Shown here piece after piece: positions 8,234 to 17,225 of a stretch of 64,000 nt of DNA. The position numbers and the translations under genes were made by a program. Source of the stretch: Phycisphaerales bacterium (GTDB taxonomy: Bacteria; Planctomycetota; Phycisphaerae; Phycisphaerales; UBA1924); NCBI GenBank assembly GCA_020847535.1, contig JADLBU010000126.1:62001-126000 (forward strand), read 5' to 3'. The notes beneath the pieces are model-generated. The model was not told the DNA's origin and searched no databases. It saw only the letters and a program-made list of their open reading frames with translations. The stretch's first letter is position 1; every line of letters starts with the position of its first letter.

Positions 8234-9373
8234 ATGGTCGCCCCTGGCCCCCTGTCGATCCAGCGTCTGCTTAGCGCGATGAAGAAGCTTGAGGCTTCCG
8301 ATCTGCACATCAAGGTCGGCATCCCGCCGGTCTACCGCATCGGCGGGATGCTGCGGCCGGTGCAGGGGGATCCGATCTCGGAGAACGAGGCCGATCACCT
8401 GCTGGATCCGCTCCTGACCGAGGCGCAGAAGGCCAAGTTCGAGCAGCTGGGGAACATGGACTTTGCCTCGCACCTGCCCGATGGGGACCGGTTCCGGATC
8501 AACATGTACCGCGCGGGCGGGCACACGCACGCGGCGATCCGGCGGGTGAAGGCGGAGATTCCCAACTACATGGAGCTGAATCTCCCGCAGACATATCACG
8601 AGATCGTGGAGAAATCGACCGAGGGGCTGGTGCTGATCGTGGGTGTGACGGGGTCGGGGAAGAGCTCGACGCTGGCGGCGATGATCGAGCACGTGAACCA
8701 GACGCGTGCGGAGAACATCATTACGATCGAGGATCCGGTGGAGTACCGGTTCACACCCAAGAAATCGATCGTGTCGCAGCGGGAGATCGGGATCGATGTG
8801 CTTGACTTCCCGACAGCGCTCAAGTACATCGTGCGCGAGGATCCGGATGTGATCTTCATCGGGGAGTTGCGCGACCACGACACGGTGCTGTCGGCGGTCC
8901 AAGCGGCCGAGACGGGGCACCTGGTGTTCTCGACGATGCACACGGCGGACACGATGCAGGCGTTCAGCCGCATCCTGGAGTTTTTCCCTTCGCACGAGCA
9001 CGGGTTCCTGCGGCACGCGTTGGGGAACACGCTCAAGGCGGTGTGCGCCCAGCGGCTCTTGCCGGCGACCGCGGGGACTGCGGGGCTGACGTCGAAGGTG
9101 GTGCCGGCGTGCGAGATCCTGCTGGGGAACTCGACGGTGCGTGACAAGATCCGCAAGGGAGAGGATGAGGATCTGCCGTCGATCGTTGGGAGGAACGAGG
9201 AGGGGATGCAGAGTTTCACGCACGCGCTGGCGGGGCTTGTGAACAAGGAGTGGGTGTCGCTGCAGACAGCGCTCGACTACGCACCCAACCGGGAGGCGTT
9301 GACGAGCACGCTCAAGGGTGTGGAGGTGAAGGCGGCGACGTTGACGGGGAAGGTGCGGGTGAGCGGGCACTAG
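8234..9373 (+). CDS. pilT: Type IV pilus twitching motility ATPase PilT
   Basis: About 379 residues with the full PilT/GspE-type ATPase set: Walker A GVTGSGKSSTL near residue 136, Asp box around TIEDPVEYRF, Walker B DPDVIFIGELRD, and the His box HLVFSTMHTADT. PilT is the cytoplasmic hexameric motor that depolymerises pili and drives retraction. The N-terminus (ASDLHIKVGIPPVYRIGG) is the PilT-N domain rather than the longer MshEN domain of PilB. The start is the ATG at 8234 with GAGGAG seven bases upstream; the open frame extends back to 7985 through repeat sequence. It lies 11 kb upstream of the pilMNOPB cluster. PilU is the main alternative name. Confidence 0.92.
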   Translation: MVAPGPLSIQRLLSAMKKLEASDLHIKVGIPPVYRIGGMLRPVQGDPISENEADHLLDPLLTEAQKAKFEQLGNMDFASHLPDGDRFRINMYRAGGHTHAAIRRVKAEIPNYMELNLPQTYHEIVEKSTEGLVLIVGVTGSGKSSTLAAMIEHVNQTRAENIITIEDPVEYRFTPKKSIVSQREIGIDVLDFPTALKYIVREDPDVIFIGELRDHDTVLSAVQAAETGHLVFSTMHTADTMQAFSRILEFFPSHEHGFLRHALGNTLKAVCAQRLLPATAGTAGLTSKVVPACEILLGNSTVRDKIRKGEDEDLPSIVGRNEEGMQSFTHALAGLVNKEWVSLQTALDYAPNREALTSTLKGVEVKAATLTGKVRVSGH

Positions 9374-9408
9374 GTCGCGCTCTCATCCCACCGCGTCTCG
9401 AAACCTAA

Positions 9409-9496
9409 GAGACTGTTTCAGAATGAGGTAGCAGAGCAGTAGAACACAGGCAGGATGCCTGTGCCACGAGATCGGGTAGGATTCTGAAACAGTCTC
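9409..9496. mobile_element. MITE-like element with 16-bp terminal inverted repeats and TAA target duplication
   Basis: An 88-bp element bounded by perfect inverted repeats: GAGACTGTTTCAGAAT at 9409-9424 and its exact complement at 9481-9496. The trinucleotide TAA directly flanks both ends (9406-9408 and 9497-9499), as expected for a target-site duplication. The interior holds a second small palindrome around ACAGGCAGGATGCCTGT. It has no coding capacity. 3-bp duplications and GAGACTG-type ends fit a non-autonomous IS5-family derivative; the family assignment is inference. Confidence 0.75.
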
Positions 9497-9508
9497 TAAG
9501 GCGGAATA

Positions 9509-9624
9509 TTCACCGCAGAGACGCAGAGAAGCAGAACCTCGAGATTGGGGACAAAGGCGGCGATCTGCTGACCCTGTCTTTGATCGCCCTTTCCTCTCTG
9601 CGTTCTCGGCGTCTTTGCGGTGAA
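9509..9624. repeat. Imperfect long palindromic repeat (GCAGAGACGCAGAGA type)
   Basis: The left arm (9509-9535) begins TTCACCGCAGAGACGCAGAG. The right arm (9594-9624) ends GCGTCTTTGCGGTGAA, its near complement. The two enclose about 60 bases. Sequences of this kind are dispersed in many bacterial genomes and translate on the minus strand to a spurious HRKDAENAER peptide. It lies only 12 bp from the MITE-like element, suggesting this gap is a landing site for small repeats. Confidence 0.65.
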
Positions 9625-10129
9625 GCTCAGTCTTGCTTCTCGATCGCAATCAGATAATCATGCGATCCCTACAAACAAGCACGCCGGCGGCAGCACCGGC
9701 GTGCTCGGTGACGCGGAATCGGTCGCCCGTGCTATGTGCGTTGCACGACCGAAGCCGCGGGGAGGGATCGGGTCGGTTCCGACGGGCGGGCCGGACCGTT
9801 CCCGGGCCCCTGCCGGTTGGAGGCAGGGTTGATCAGAAGCACGGCACTGTGTGGACGCCATCGATCGCCCCCGTGAACGACCGGACTGCACCATACCGCG
9901 CCATGGCAAAGCGGCAAGATGGATGCGATGCAAAACCGTTCATATTAAGTAGAACTCGTGTGCGCACGAAGAAAAGTCTGTAAATAGATGCGCACGTATT
10001 CTGTGCCCTGCACGCACGGGTGCGAGGTGCTTGCGCCATCGCGAGGCAGCGCCAACGGGTACACGGCCAGCGCCTGAGTCCCGCACGAGGCACGCGGCAG
10101 GGGAGCGGGCTCGAATCTACGCTTGCCGC
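9625..10129. other. Intergenic stretch before the EVE gene
   Basis: No convincing gene. It contains a perfect hairpin AGCACGCCGG/CCGGCGTGCT at 9678-9705 and a more AT-rich patch at 9945-10000 that holds GTGCGCAC-type palindromic sequence and could carry the promoter of the gene at 10130. No tRNA or riboswitch was recognised. Confidence 0.5.
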
Positions 10130-10555
10130 ATGTCAACCCTGCTTTTCAAGACCGAACCCTCCGAATACTCGTTCGCCGATCTGGCGAAGGTGAAACGCGC
10201 CACGTGGAACGGTGTCACCAGCAACGCAGCGCTGAGTCATCTGCGCGCGGCGGCGGTCGGGGATGAGGTGCTCATCTATCACACGGGGGATGAGAAGGCG
10301 ATCGTCGGGCTCGCGAAGGTCGTGAAGAAGGCGTACGAGGATCCCGCGCAGCCGGGGCTGAACGCTCGCGGGGAGCCGCAGTTCGCGGTGGTGGATCTGA
10401 CGGCGATCCGGGCGGTCAAGATGCCCGTGACGCTTGCGCAGATCAAGGCGGACACGCGGTTCGCCAAGTTCCCGCTGGTGACGCAGGGGAGGTTGAGCGT
10501 GATGCCGGTTCCCGCGGACTTGGACAAGGTATTGCGGGCGTTGACGGGGCTTTGA
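10130..10555 (+). CDS. EVE domain-containing protein
   Basis: A 141-residue single-domain protein. It opens with LLFKTEPSEYSFADL, and ATWNGVTSNAALSHLRAAAVGD and VLIYHTGDEKAIVGLAKV follow; these are the hallmark strands of the EVE (PUA-like) fold, as in thymocyte nuclear protein 1. EVE domains bind modified bases in DNA or RNA. The ATG at 10130 is preferred because homologues begin only a few residues before the W/F-K-T-E-P motif. The cellular role of bacterial stand-alone EVE proteins is not settled. No obvious operon partner: the next gene is convergent. Confidence 0.88.
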   Translation: MSTLLFKTEPSEYSFADLAKVKRATWNGVTSNAALSHLRAAAVGDEVLIYHTGDEKAIVGLAKVVKKAYEDPAQPGLNARGEPQFAVVDLTAIRAVKMPVTLAQIKADTRFAKFPLVTQGRLSVMPVPADLDKVLRALTGL

Positions 10556-10617
10556 GAGACCGAAAAGGGCAAAGTTGAAGGGGCAAAGGGCAAATACGAG
10601 CAGCAAGTTCGCCGCGG

Positions 10618-12039
10618 TTATTCGAGGCCGTTGGACTTGAACCAGGCGATGATCTTGCCGATATCGCGCGGGACCATCTCAATGACTAAACCCTCGTGGC
10701 CGGTGGGGTAGAGCCAGCGTTCGGGCTTCCCGAGGCGCTCCCACAGGATGTCGCCGAGGGGTGCGGGGACCGCAAGATCTCCATCGCCCTGGAGCATGAG
10801 CACCTTCTTGCCGTGCATCGCCTTGGCGGTGTGGAATGAATCGAGGAGGCAGCTTGCGAGGTAGCGCTCATCGAATCGGCGCCAGTCGAAGGCGGGATCA
10901 TGCTCGGGTGGCGTCTTGTCCATGCCCTTGATGCGAACATCGATGCTCGCGGCGTCGTTGGTGTAGGCGCTGCGGCGGGCGATCAGCCAGAAATCGGCGG
11001 CAGCACCGATGAGGATGCACGCGGCGTAGCGATCGGGCTCGCGCGCGACGACGGTGGGGAGAGTCATGCCGCCGCCGGAGGTGCCGATGATGCCTTTGGG
11101 GAGTTTGGCGAGTTCGGGTCGTTGCTGTTCGAGGTAGTTCCAGGCGGCCTGGGCGGCGAGCGCACATTCACCGGCGCGATCGCCGAGGATGTCGGCGACC
11201 GATTGGGTGCTGGCCTCCATTGCCTGCGGATCCAGCTCCATGCGGACGCGCTCGGTGAAGCGCGAGGGCTGGGAGAGCATGCGCAGGACACCCCAGTTGT
11301 TCTGGCGGAACTCCTTGATCATCAGATCGAAGATGGGCTCGGGGGTCCCGTAGAGGCCGGGCATGAGGAGGATGACACCCTTGGTGGGCGGGGTGGGTTT
11401 CGCGGGATCGGTGTCGGGCTTGGCGGTTCCGTTGGTTGCTGCGGTGGGTGCAGGCTCGATCGGGTCGTAGTACGCGAACCAGGTGCGCTGGATCAAGAGC
11501 TTGCCCGCGGGCTCGCCTTTGGTCGGCGGTTGCTCGACGCCTGAGACGAAGCGGAAGACAAGGGATGCATCGGGGCCGGCAGCGCGGCCGGGGCCGCGAC
11601 CGAAACCCTTGCGTCGGGCCTCCTGGGCGGTTGCTTCGTAGAACGTCAGGCCGCGATGGCCTTCGAGGATGAGCTTGAGATCTTTGGCGGGTGTCAGTGC
11701 TTCGTAGTCTTCGAGATCGGTCTCGCCGGGTTTGGCTGGGGTGAAACTCGCGAAGCTGGGCATGAGCCTGGAGACTTTCGCGGACATCGGGACGATGACA
11801 CCCTGGATCGGATCGGCGGGTTGGCGGGTTGCTCGCGTGGGCCAGGCGGTTGAGAAGTCGAGGAATTTGACGGTCGTGTCGGGGAGGAACGCGGCGGCGG
11901 GCCGAGATTGCGTGCTTGCATCCGCCGGCTGAACTGCGGCGGCGAACCGCATCCAGGATGGGGGCGACGCGCACGAACATGTGAGCATGCAGGCGAGCGC
12001 CATCGTCCCAGCGCGCCGCCGATGCCGAGATTTGCTCAT
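10618..12039 (-). CDS. Alpha/beta-hydrolase lipoprotein
   Basis: A 473-residue protein with a lipoprotein signal (TMALACMLTCSCA, lipobox Cys near residue 23). A low-complexity Pro/Ala region follows. The hydrolase core appears in the second half: an oxyanion-type strand GVILLMPGLYGTPEP, nucleophile elbow GTSGGGMTL, acid LQGDGDLAVPAP and catalytic TGHEGLV. The serine elbow is GxSGG rather than GxSxG. The substrate is unknown; Phycisphaerae encode many such periplasmic esterase/peptidase-like lipoproteins. It is the last gene of a same-strand run with galE, 43 bp downstream of it. Confidence 0.8.
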   Translation of the reverse strand: MSKSRHRRRAGTMALACMLTCSCASPPSWMRFAAAVQPADASTQSRPAAAFLPDTTVKFLDFSTAWPTRATRQPADPIQGVIVPMSAKVSRLMPSFASFTPAKPGETDLEDYEALTPAKDLKLILEGHRGLTFYEATAQEARRKGFGRGPGRAAGPDASLVFRFVSGVEQPPTKGEPAGKLLIQRTWFAYYDPIEPAPTAATNGTAKPDTDPAKPTPPTKGVILLMPGLYGTPEPIFDLMIKEFRQNNWGVLRMLSQPSRFTERVRMELDPQAMEASTQSVADILGDRAGECALAAQAAWNYLEQQRPELAKLPKGIIGTSGGGMTLPTVVAREPDRYAACILIGAAADFWLIARRSAYTNDAASIDVRIKGMDKTPPEHDPAFDWRRFDERYLASCLLDSFHTAKAMHGKKVLMLQGDGDLAVPAPLGDILWERLGKPERWLYPTGHEGLVIEMVPRDIGKIIAWFKSNGLE

Positions 12040-12082
12040 GGTGCTGGCTCCGCGGCGAGTTCGGATCGTCGATCAACCTGGC

Positions 12083-13111
12083 CTAGGCCTTGTACCCCTT
12101 GGGGTTCTGGCGGAACCACTTCCATGCCGATTCGATGATCTGGTGCAGATCCGTGATCTGGGCGGTCCAGCCGAGCTCCATGCGGATGCGGGAGGCATCG
12201 GCGAACAGGCGTGGGGGATCGCCGGGGCGGCGGCCCTGCTCCTTGACGGCGAAGTCGGCCTTGGTGACGTGGCGGACGGCATCGATGATCTCGCGGACCG
12301 AGTAGCCCTTGCCGATGCCGAGGTTGTACGCGCGCTCATCGCCGGGCTTGAGGGCTTCCATGACCTTCACGTGGGCATCGGCGAGGTCCTCGACGTGCAG
12401 GTAATCCCGGATACAGGTGCCATCGGGCGTGGGGTAGTCGGTGCCGAAGACCGAGACGCCATCGCGGCGACCAAGGGCGGCCTGGAGCACGACGGGGATG
12501 ATGTGGGTCTCGGGATCGTGATCCTCGCCGAGGATTCCGGTGCGATCGCTGCCGGCGACGTTGAAGTAGCGGAGGGCGGCGTAGGCGAACGGGCGCTTGG
12601 CGCGGCGGCATCCCTCGGCTAGATCGCGGAGGATGCGTTCCCCCTGGAGCTTGGTCTCACCGTAGGGGGAGATGGGGCTCTGGGGGCAGGTCTCGGGGAT
12701 GGGGACCATGTTCTCGGGCGGGATGCCGTAGGTGGCGCAGCTCGAGGAGAAGACGAAGCGCTCGACGCCGGTGGCGATACACGCTTCCAGGAGAGAGATC
12801 ATGCCGCTGGTGTTGTTGCGGTAATAGAAGAGAGGCTGCTCGACGCTCTCCCCTACCGCCGCGAGCGCGGCAAAGTGCATCACGGTGTCGATCTTGTGCT
12901 CGCGGAGGACGCGCTCGACGCCGGCGCGCTCGTTGACATCGAGCTTGGCGAAGATCAGGCGGCCGGATGAGCCGGGGCGCAGGCGATCGATGGCGCCCTC
13001 GTGCCCGCGCAGGAGGCTGTCGAGGGCCAGGACGGTGTGACCATCGCGCAGCAGCCGCTGGACGGCATGGGAGCCGATGTACCCCGCTCCTCCGGTGACC
13101 ATCACGTTCAT
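12083..13111 (-). CDS. galE: UDP-glucose 4-epimerase
   Basis: A 342-residue extended short-chain dehydrogenase. The NAD-binding GGAGYIGSH motif is at residues 7-15, the catalytic YGETK (Tyr150, Lys154) is preceded by SSSCATYG (Ser122-124), and the GalE fingerprints ALRYFNVAGSD and GTCIRDYLHVEDLADAH are present. It interconverts UDP-glucose and UDP-galactose for LPS or exopolysaccharide. The length is normal. It lies 25 bp downstream of lgt on the same strand, consistent with an envelope-biogenesis run lpxD-lgt-galE. Confidence 0.95.
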   Translation of the reverse strand: MNVMVTGGAGYIGSHAVQRLLRDGHTVLALDSLLRGHEGAIDRLRPGSSGRLIFAKLDVNERAGVERVLREHKIDTVMHFAALAAVGESVEQPLFYYRNNTSGMISLLEACIATGVERFVFSSSCATYGIPPENMVPIPETCPQSPISPYGETKLQGERILRDLAEGCRRAKRPFAYAALRYFNVAGSDRTGILGEDHDPETHIIPVVLQAALGRRDGVSVFGTDYPTPDGTCIRDYLHVEDLADAHVKVMEALKPGDERAYNLGIGKGYSVREIIDAVRHVTKADFAVKEQGRRPGDPPRLFADASRIRMELGWTAQITDLHQIIESAWKWFRQNPKGYKA

Positions 13112-13136
13112 GCACGCACCTCGCTATTTGCGCTAT

Positions 13137-14243
13137 TCATGTGGATGCGACTGTACGCCGCATGCCCCAGCCGCCGATCGGGTCGACCTTCCGACGGGAT
13201 GCGATCGCCAGGGTCGCCACTCCGATGACCACCATCGCCGCGCTGAGCCATTGGCCGCGGGAGAGCCCGGCGAATCGCTGGACGGCCAGGTGGGCATCGG
13301 GGAGGCGATAGAACTCGGTGGCGATCCGGAGGAGGCCGTAGACGATCATGAATGCCGCTCCGACGACGCCGGGCTTGCGCGGGGATTTCCACAGGAACCA
13401 GAGAACAGCCCCGAGGATGAGGCCCTCGGCGAGCGCCTGGTAGAGCTGGGATGGATGGCGGGCGGAGATCAGGGGTTCCAACCGGTTCGCCAGTTCTTGA
13501 TTGCCGGACTGGATCTTCTCGAGCAGGCGGTGATAGGCGCCGTCAGTGGTGTCGCTGGGAAGGCGGACCTGATCGGTCAGCGCTGCAATTGCCTGCTCCC
13601 GGGCGAGGCGCGCGGCGGGTTCCATCAGGGCGCTGCAGTCGTGGCCATCGAGGCGTTCCTGGGGGAATCGGACAGCCCACCAGGGGGCGGGCTGGCCGGG
13701 CATTGCGACGATCTTGCCGAGGAGTTCACCGTTGATGAAGTTGGCGATCCTTCCCAGGAAGAGGCCGGCGGGGGCGAGCATTGCCGAGAGATCGAGCACG
13801 TGGAGGACGGGCATCCGTCCGGTGCGGTTGCCATCGGCATCCTTGAATCCGCGGGATATATAGCAGCACGCGAGCACGACGCCGATGATGCCGCCGTGGC
13901 TGGCCATGCCGCCCTTGTTGATCTGGAGCAGGCCCCACCACGGGAAGGTGTTGGTGAAGGTGGTCAGGAGGGATGGCTCGTAGACGAGCACGTAGCCGAT
14001 TCGGCCGCCGGCGATCACGCCGATGACCATGATCATGATCGCATCCCAGGCGCGCTGGGGCGGGATGAGCGATGCTCCGCGATTGCCGAGCCAGCGCAGG
14101 AGCAGGTAGCCGAGCAGGAAGCCGGCGGCGTAGGCGAGGCCGTACCACCGCAACCCGAAGTCACCGGAGATGCGCAGCAGGTATGGGGAGAGATCGTGGA
14201 GCCACGCGAGCGTGCTCGCCGGAGACAGACAGGCGGAGGTCAT
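13137..14243 (-). CDS. lgt: Prolipoprotein diacylglyceryl transferase
   Basis: A 368-residue polytopic inner-membrane enzyme that transfers diacylglycerol to the lipobox Cys of prolipoproteins. Diagnostic segments are [31 protein letters not shown] and the Lgt signature [13 protein letters not shown]. It is about 80 residues longer than E. coli Lgt. The extra sequence is a charged stretch (about residues 190-245) between the signature and the [12 protein letters not shown] motif, presumably a periplasmic loop. The ATG overlaps the stop of lpxD by ATGA. The window encodes several lipoproteins that would need this enzyme. Confidence 0.92.
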   Translation of the reverse strand: MTSACLSPASTLAWLHDLSPYLLRISGDFGLRWYGLAYAAGFLLGYLLLRWLGNRGASLIPPQRAWDAIMIMVIGVIAGGRIGYVLVYEPSLLTTFTNTFPWWGLLQINKGGMASHGGIIGVVLACCYISRGFKDADGNRTGRMPVLHVLDLSAMLAPAGLFLGRIANFINGELLGKIVAMPGQPAPWWAVRFPQERLDGHDCSALMEPAARLAREQAIAALTDQVRLPSDTTDGAYHRLLEKIQSGNQELANRLEPLISARHPSQLYQALAEGLILGAVLWFLWKSPRKPGVVGAAFMIVYGLLRIATEFYRLPDAHLAVQRFAGLSRGQWLSAAMVVIGVATLAIASRRKVDPIGGWGMRRTVAST

Positions 14244-15298
14244 GCCGGGCGCTCACGCTTGGCTTGGCGAGCTTCACGTCCTGCATTGATCGATGGCTTG
14301 CCGGCCCCGACTCGGCGAGCGTTGGCCCAATCGCGGAGCGTGTAGTTCGCGAGCATCGCCGGCGTTCCCAGCCATGCCTCGCCCGGAGGCACATTTCCGA
14401 TCACACCGGACTGAGCGCCGATCGTGGCGCCCGGTCCGATCGTGACGCCATCGGCGATCCCGACCTGTCCGCCCATCATGACTCCATCCCCGATGACGCA
14501 GGAGCCGGCCATTCCCAGGCCGGCGGCGATCAGGCAGGCGCGGCCGATGCGGCAGCCGTGGCCGACCTGGCAGAGGTTGTCGATCTTGGTGCCGGCGCCG
14601 ATGAGGGTTGAGCCGAACTTGGCGCGGTCGATGCAGGTGTTGGCGCCGATCTCTACGCCCGGGCCGATATCGACGTTGCCGATGTGGGGGATCTTGACGA
14701 CGCCGCGGCCATCGGGGCTCGGGCGATAGCCGAAGCCATCAGCGCCGATGACAACGCCGGCGTGGAAGATGCATCCATCGCCGGCCACGCAGCGATCGAG
14801 CACGCGCACACCCGGGTGCATCACGCACATGCGGCCGAGCGAGGCGTTCTCGCCGATATAGACCTGGGCCTTGAGGACCGTGCCATCCCCGATCTTGGCG
14901 CCGGGGCCGACGACACACGCGGGGCCGATGTAGACGCCCGCGCCGATGGTTGCCGTGGGATCGACATCGGCGGTCGGGTGGCGACCGGGAGCCGGCCGGC
15001 TCGCCGGGGGGGCGAACAGGTCGATCACGGTGTTAAGGGTGAGGTCGGCATCGTCCACCCGCAGGAGGGCGCGTTGGGTGCGGTCGAACTCGGGGAGTTC
15101 GACCCTGCGCGTGATGAGGGCGCAGGGGGCCTTGGACGCCAGCCAGTGCTTGGCGTTCAGGCGATCACGTATGAAGGTGAGGGTGTCGGGGCCGGCGCGT
15201 TCGATGACTTCGAGTCGGGAGATGGTCAGATCGGGATTGCCGACGAGCTCAGCGCCAAGCTGTGCGGCAAGGGCGCCGGATGTGAACGAAGGTGTCAT
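14240..15298 (-). CDS. lpxD: UDP-3-O-acylglucosamine N-acyltransferase
   Basis: A 352-residue enzyme of lipid A synthesis, adding the N-linked 3-hydroxyacyl chain. The N-terminal uridine-binding domain is followed by a left-handed beta-helix of hexapeptide repeats ([35 protein letters not shown] contains the family's G-F-G-Y motif; [16 protein letters not shown] carries the conserved catalytic-type His). I start at the ATG at 15298 (MTPSFTSG), which fits family length; an ATG six codons upstream is possible. It overlaps lgt by four bases. It is direct evidence for an LPS-type outer membrane. Confidence 0.93.
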   Translation of the reverse strand: MTPSFTSGALAAQLGAELVGNPDLTISRLEVIERAGPDTLTFIRDRLNAKHWLASKAPCALITRRVELPEFDRTQRALLRVDDADLTLNTVIDLFAPPASRPAPGRHPTADVDPTATIGAGVYIGPACVVGPGAKIGDGTVLKAQVYIGENASLGRMCVMHPGVRVLDRCVAGDGCIFHAGVVIGADGFGYRPSPDGRGVVKIPHIGNVDIGPGVEIGANTCIDRAKFGSTLIGAGTKIDNLCQVGHGCRIGRACLIAAGLGMAGSCVIGDGVMMGGQVGIADGVTIGPGATIGAQSGVIGNVPPGEAWLGTPAMLANYTLRDWANARRVGAGKPSINAGREARQAKRERPA

Positions 15299-15360
15299 GC
15301 CGGCGCACTCTAGCATGCCGGAAAACAGGCTGCCGGGCAGCCCGGGACAAGAATGGAGGG

Positions 15361-17031
15361 TCAGCCGGCGGAACCGCCTTCGGCCGGTGCCGGCGCAGCT
15401 TCGGCGTCGGACGGGGCGGCCTGACAGACCGTGGGTTCGGACGGCGAGGGCGCCTTGGCGACCGGCGAGCCTTCGGCATCAAGCTCGTAATCCACGAGGG
15501 CGAGTGCGGCCTCATCCCAGGGGCGCTCATCGATCTCACCGGCCGCGGGCTCCCGGACCAGGATGACCGAGCCCTCGGTAAGGCCGGCGAGCACCTCGGC
15601 GTGGGTGTTGGACATCCGCCCGACCTTGACCGGTGTCTTGACGACCGAGCCGCCGCGCTTCTCGCAGACGTAGCGGAGGCCGGAATCGCTGAAGATCGAC
15701 TGGATGGGAACGGAGATCGCATCGACGACTTCGCCGAGGGTGATGGTGGCATCGACGCGCATGCTGGGCTTGAGCTCGACGCCCCTGATGGAGGCGGCAT
15801 CCATCGCAACCTTGACCTTGTACTGGCGGGTGTCCTTGTCGCGGGCATCGTCGGTCTCGGCAAGCACGCCGAGGGACTCAACGATGCCTTGGAAGGTCTT
15901 GCCGGCAACCGCATCGACCTTGATATCGACCGCTTGACCTTCCTTGACGCGGCCGGCGAGGCTTTCGTGGACGCCGACGGCGGCGATCATCTCGCTGGTG
16001 TCGGGGAGGATCATGACGAGCTCGTTGCGGTAGACGGGCTGTCCGATCTGGAGGGGCGTCTCTCGCCATCCCAGGCCCATGCTGAAGGCGTAGACGACCA
16101 GCCCATCGACGGGGGCCTTGATGGACGCCTCGGCGACCTGCTTCTGGAGATCCTTGAGGCGGGCCTCGTGGATCTCGAGGGATTTGCGCTTGGTCGTGCG
16201 GGCGGTCTGCTTGCTGGCCAGCTCGATCTGGTTGTTCATCTTGACGCGTTCGAGTTCGCTCTGGGCTTCCAGGAGGGCGCTGGTCTTGGTCTCTTTCTCC
16301 TCGGGGTGTTTGTACTGCCAGTAGATCTGGGCTTCGAGCCTGGCCTGCTCGGCGGCGGACTTGACCTCGGTGAGTGAGATCTCGTCACGTTGGTACTCAT
16401 CCTTGCTGAGGAAGCCCTTCTCCCAGAGTTCCTTGGACTTGAGGACCTTTTCCTTGAGGCGCTCGTGATCGCGCGAGGTCTTGTCGATCGCCAGGGCGAG
16501 TTCCTGCTTCTTCTTCTGGACATCGCCCTGCTCCCACTGGTCGAGGGCGAGCTGGCCGAGCTTGACCTTTGACTCGGCCTGGCGGAGCCGGGACTGGTTC
16601 TCGTTGATCTGGATGTCGGAGGCGCTGTCGGCGGCGGCCGCCTCGGCGGTCGCGGTCTCGACGGCGAGCTGTTCCTCGCGGATCGCCTGGTCGAGTTCAT
16701 CGGTGTTGAGGCGCAGGAGGAGTTCACCGGCCTTGGCGGCCTTGCCCTCGGGGGCCAACTCGACGATGTTGGACCGGCCGTCGAGCATGCTGCGGATCTC
16801 GACCTGGCGCCGGGCTTCGAGCCGGCCCGAGCTTGTCGTGTGGATCTTGAAGGACATGCGTTTGGCGATCGCGTAGTCGGAGGGGAGCGCGTTGGAAGCC
16901 TGGGCGCGACCGGCCTGCATGCGCATGGCGCCGACAGCGCCGCCGACTCCCATGAGCGTCAGCGCGGCGACCAGCACGATGCGACCCGACCTGCGCTGGA
17001 CGCGAGGAATTGGCGGGGGGTTATTGTTCAT
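15361..17031 (-). CDS. HlyD/RND-type periplasmic adaptor protein (copy 2)
   Basis: About 556 residues from the ATG at 17031, which has AGGAG upstream; the frame is open back to 17145 without support. One N-terminal membrane segment ([20 protein letters not shown]) is followed by a lipoyl half-motif ([20 protein letters not shown]), a long alpha-helical hairpin (about residues 110-300, rich in E/K/Q), the second half ([17 protein letters not shown]), then beta-barrel and membrane-proximal domains. The C-terminus is an Ala/Pro/Glu tail. Adaptors of this class bridge an inner-membrane pump and an outer-membrane channel. No permease, ABC ATPase or TolC gene is adjacent. It is a paralogue of the next entry. 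Confidence 0.88.
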   Translation of the reverse strand: MNNNPPPIPRVQRRSGRIVLVAALTLMGVGGAVGAMRMQAGRAQASNALPSDYAIAKRMSFKIHTTSSGRLEARRQVEIRSMLDGRSNIVELAPEGKAAKAGELLLRLNTDELDQAIREEQLAVETATAEAAAADSASDIQINENQSRLRQAESKVKLGQLALDQWEQGDVQKKKQELALAIDKTSRDHERLKEKVLKSKELWEKGFLSKDEYQRDEISLTEVKSAAEQARLEAQIYWQYKHPEEKETKTSALLEAQSELERVKMNNQIELASKQTARTTKRKSLEIHEARLKDLQKQVAEASIKAPVDGLVVYAFSMGLGWRETPLQIGQPVYRNELVMILPDTSEMIAAVGVHESLAGRVKEGQAVDIKVDAVAGKTFQGIVESLGVLAETDDARDKDTRQYKVKVAMDAASIRGVELKPSMRVDATITLGEVVDAISVPIQSIFSDSGLRYVCEKRGGSVVKTPVKVGRMSNTHAEVLAGLTEGSVILVREPAAGEIDERPWDEAALALVDYELDAEGSPVAKAPSPSEPTVCQAAPSDAEAAPAPAEGGSAG

Positions 17032-17225
17032 GTTGAACTGGCTCCTGCGAGGGGCACCCGCAGCGGCATTCCCACCGCGTGTGCATCCGACAATCAGTAC
17101 CGGCAGGAGGATCTCCCGGTTGCGGCACACGTGTTCATGCGCCAAAGGAGAGTCCCTATGGCGATCAATCCGCCGAGTTGTACGGGTATTCCCTAAACCG
17201 AGTTCGCGGGAGCGCGGCCGCAGGG

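Noticed and set aside
9383..9649. 88-codon minus-strand frame over the MITE-like and palindromic repeats
   Set aside because: The peptide (HRKDAENAERKGR type) is a known kind of spurious translation of dispersed repeats.
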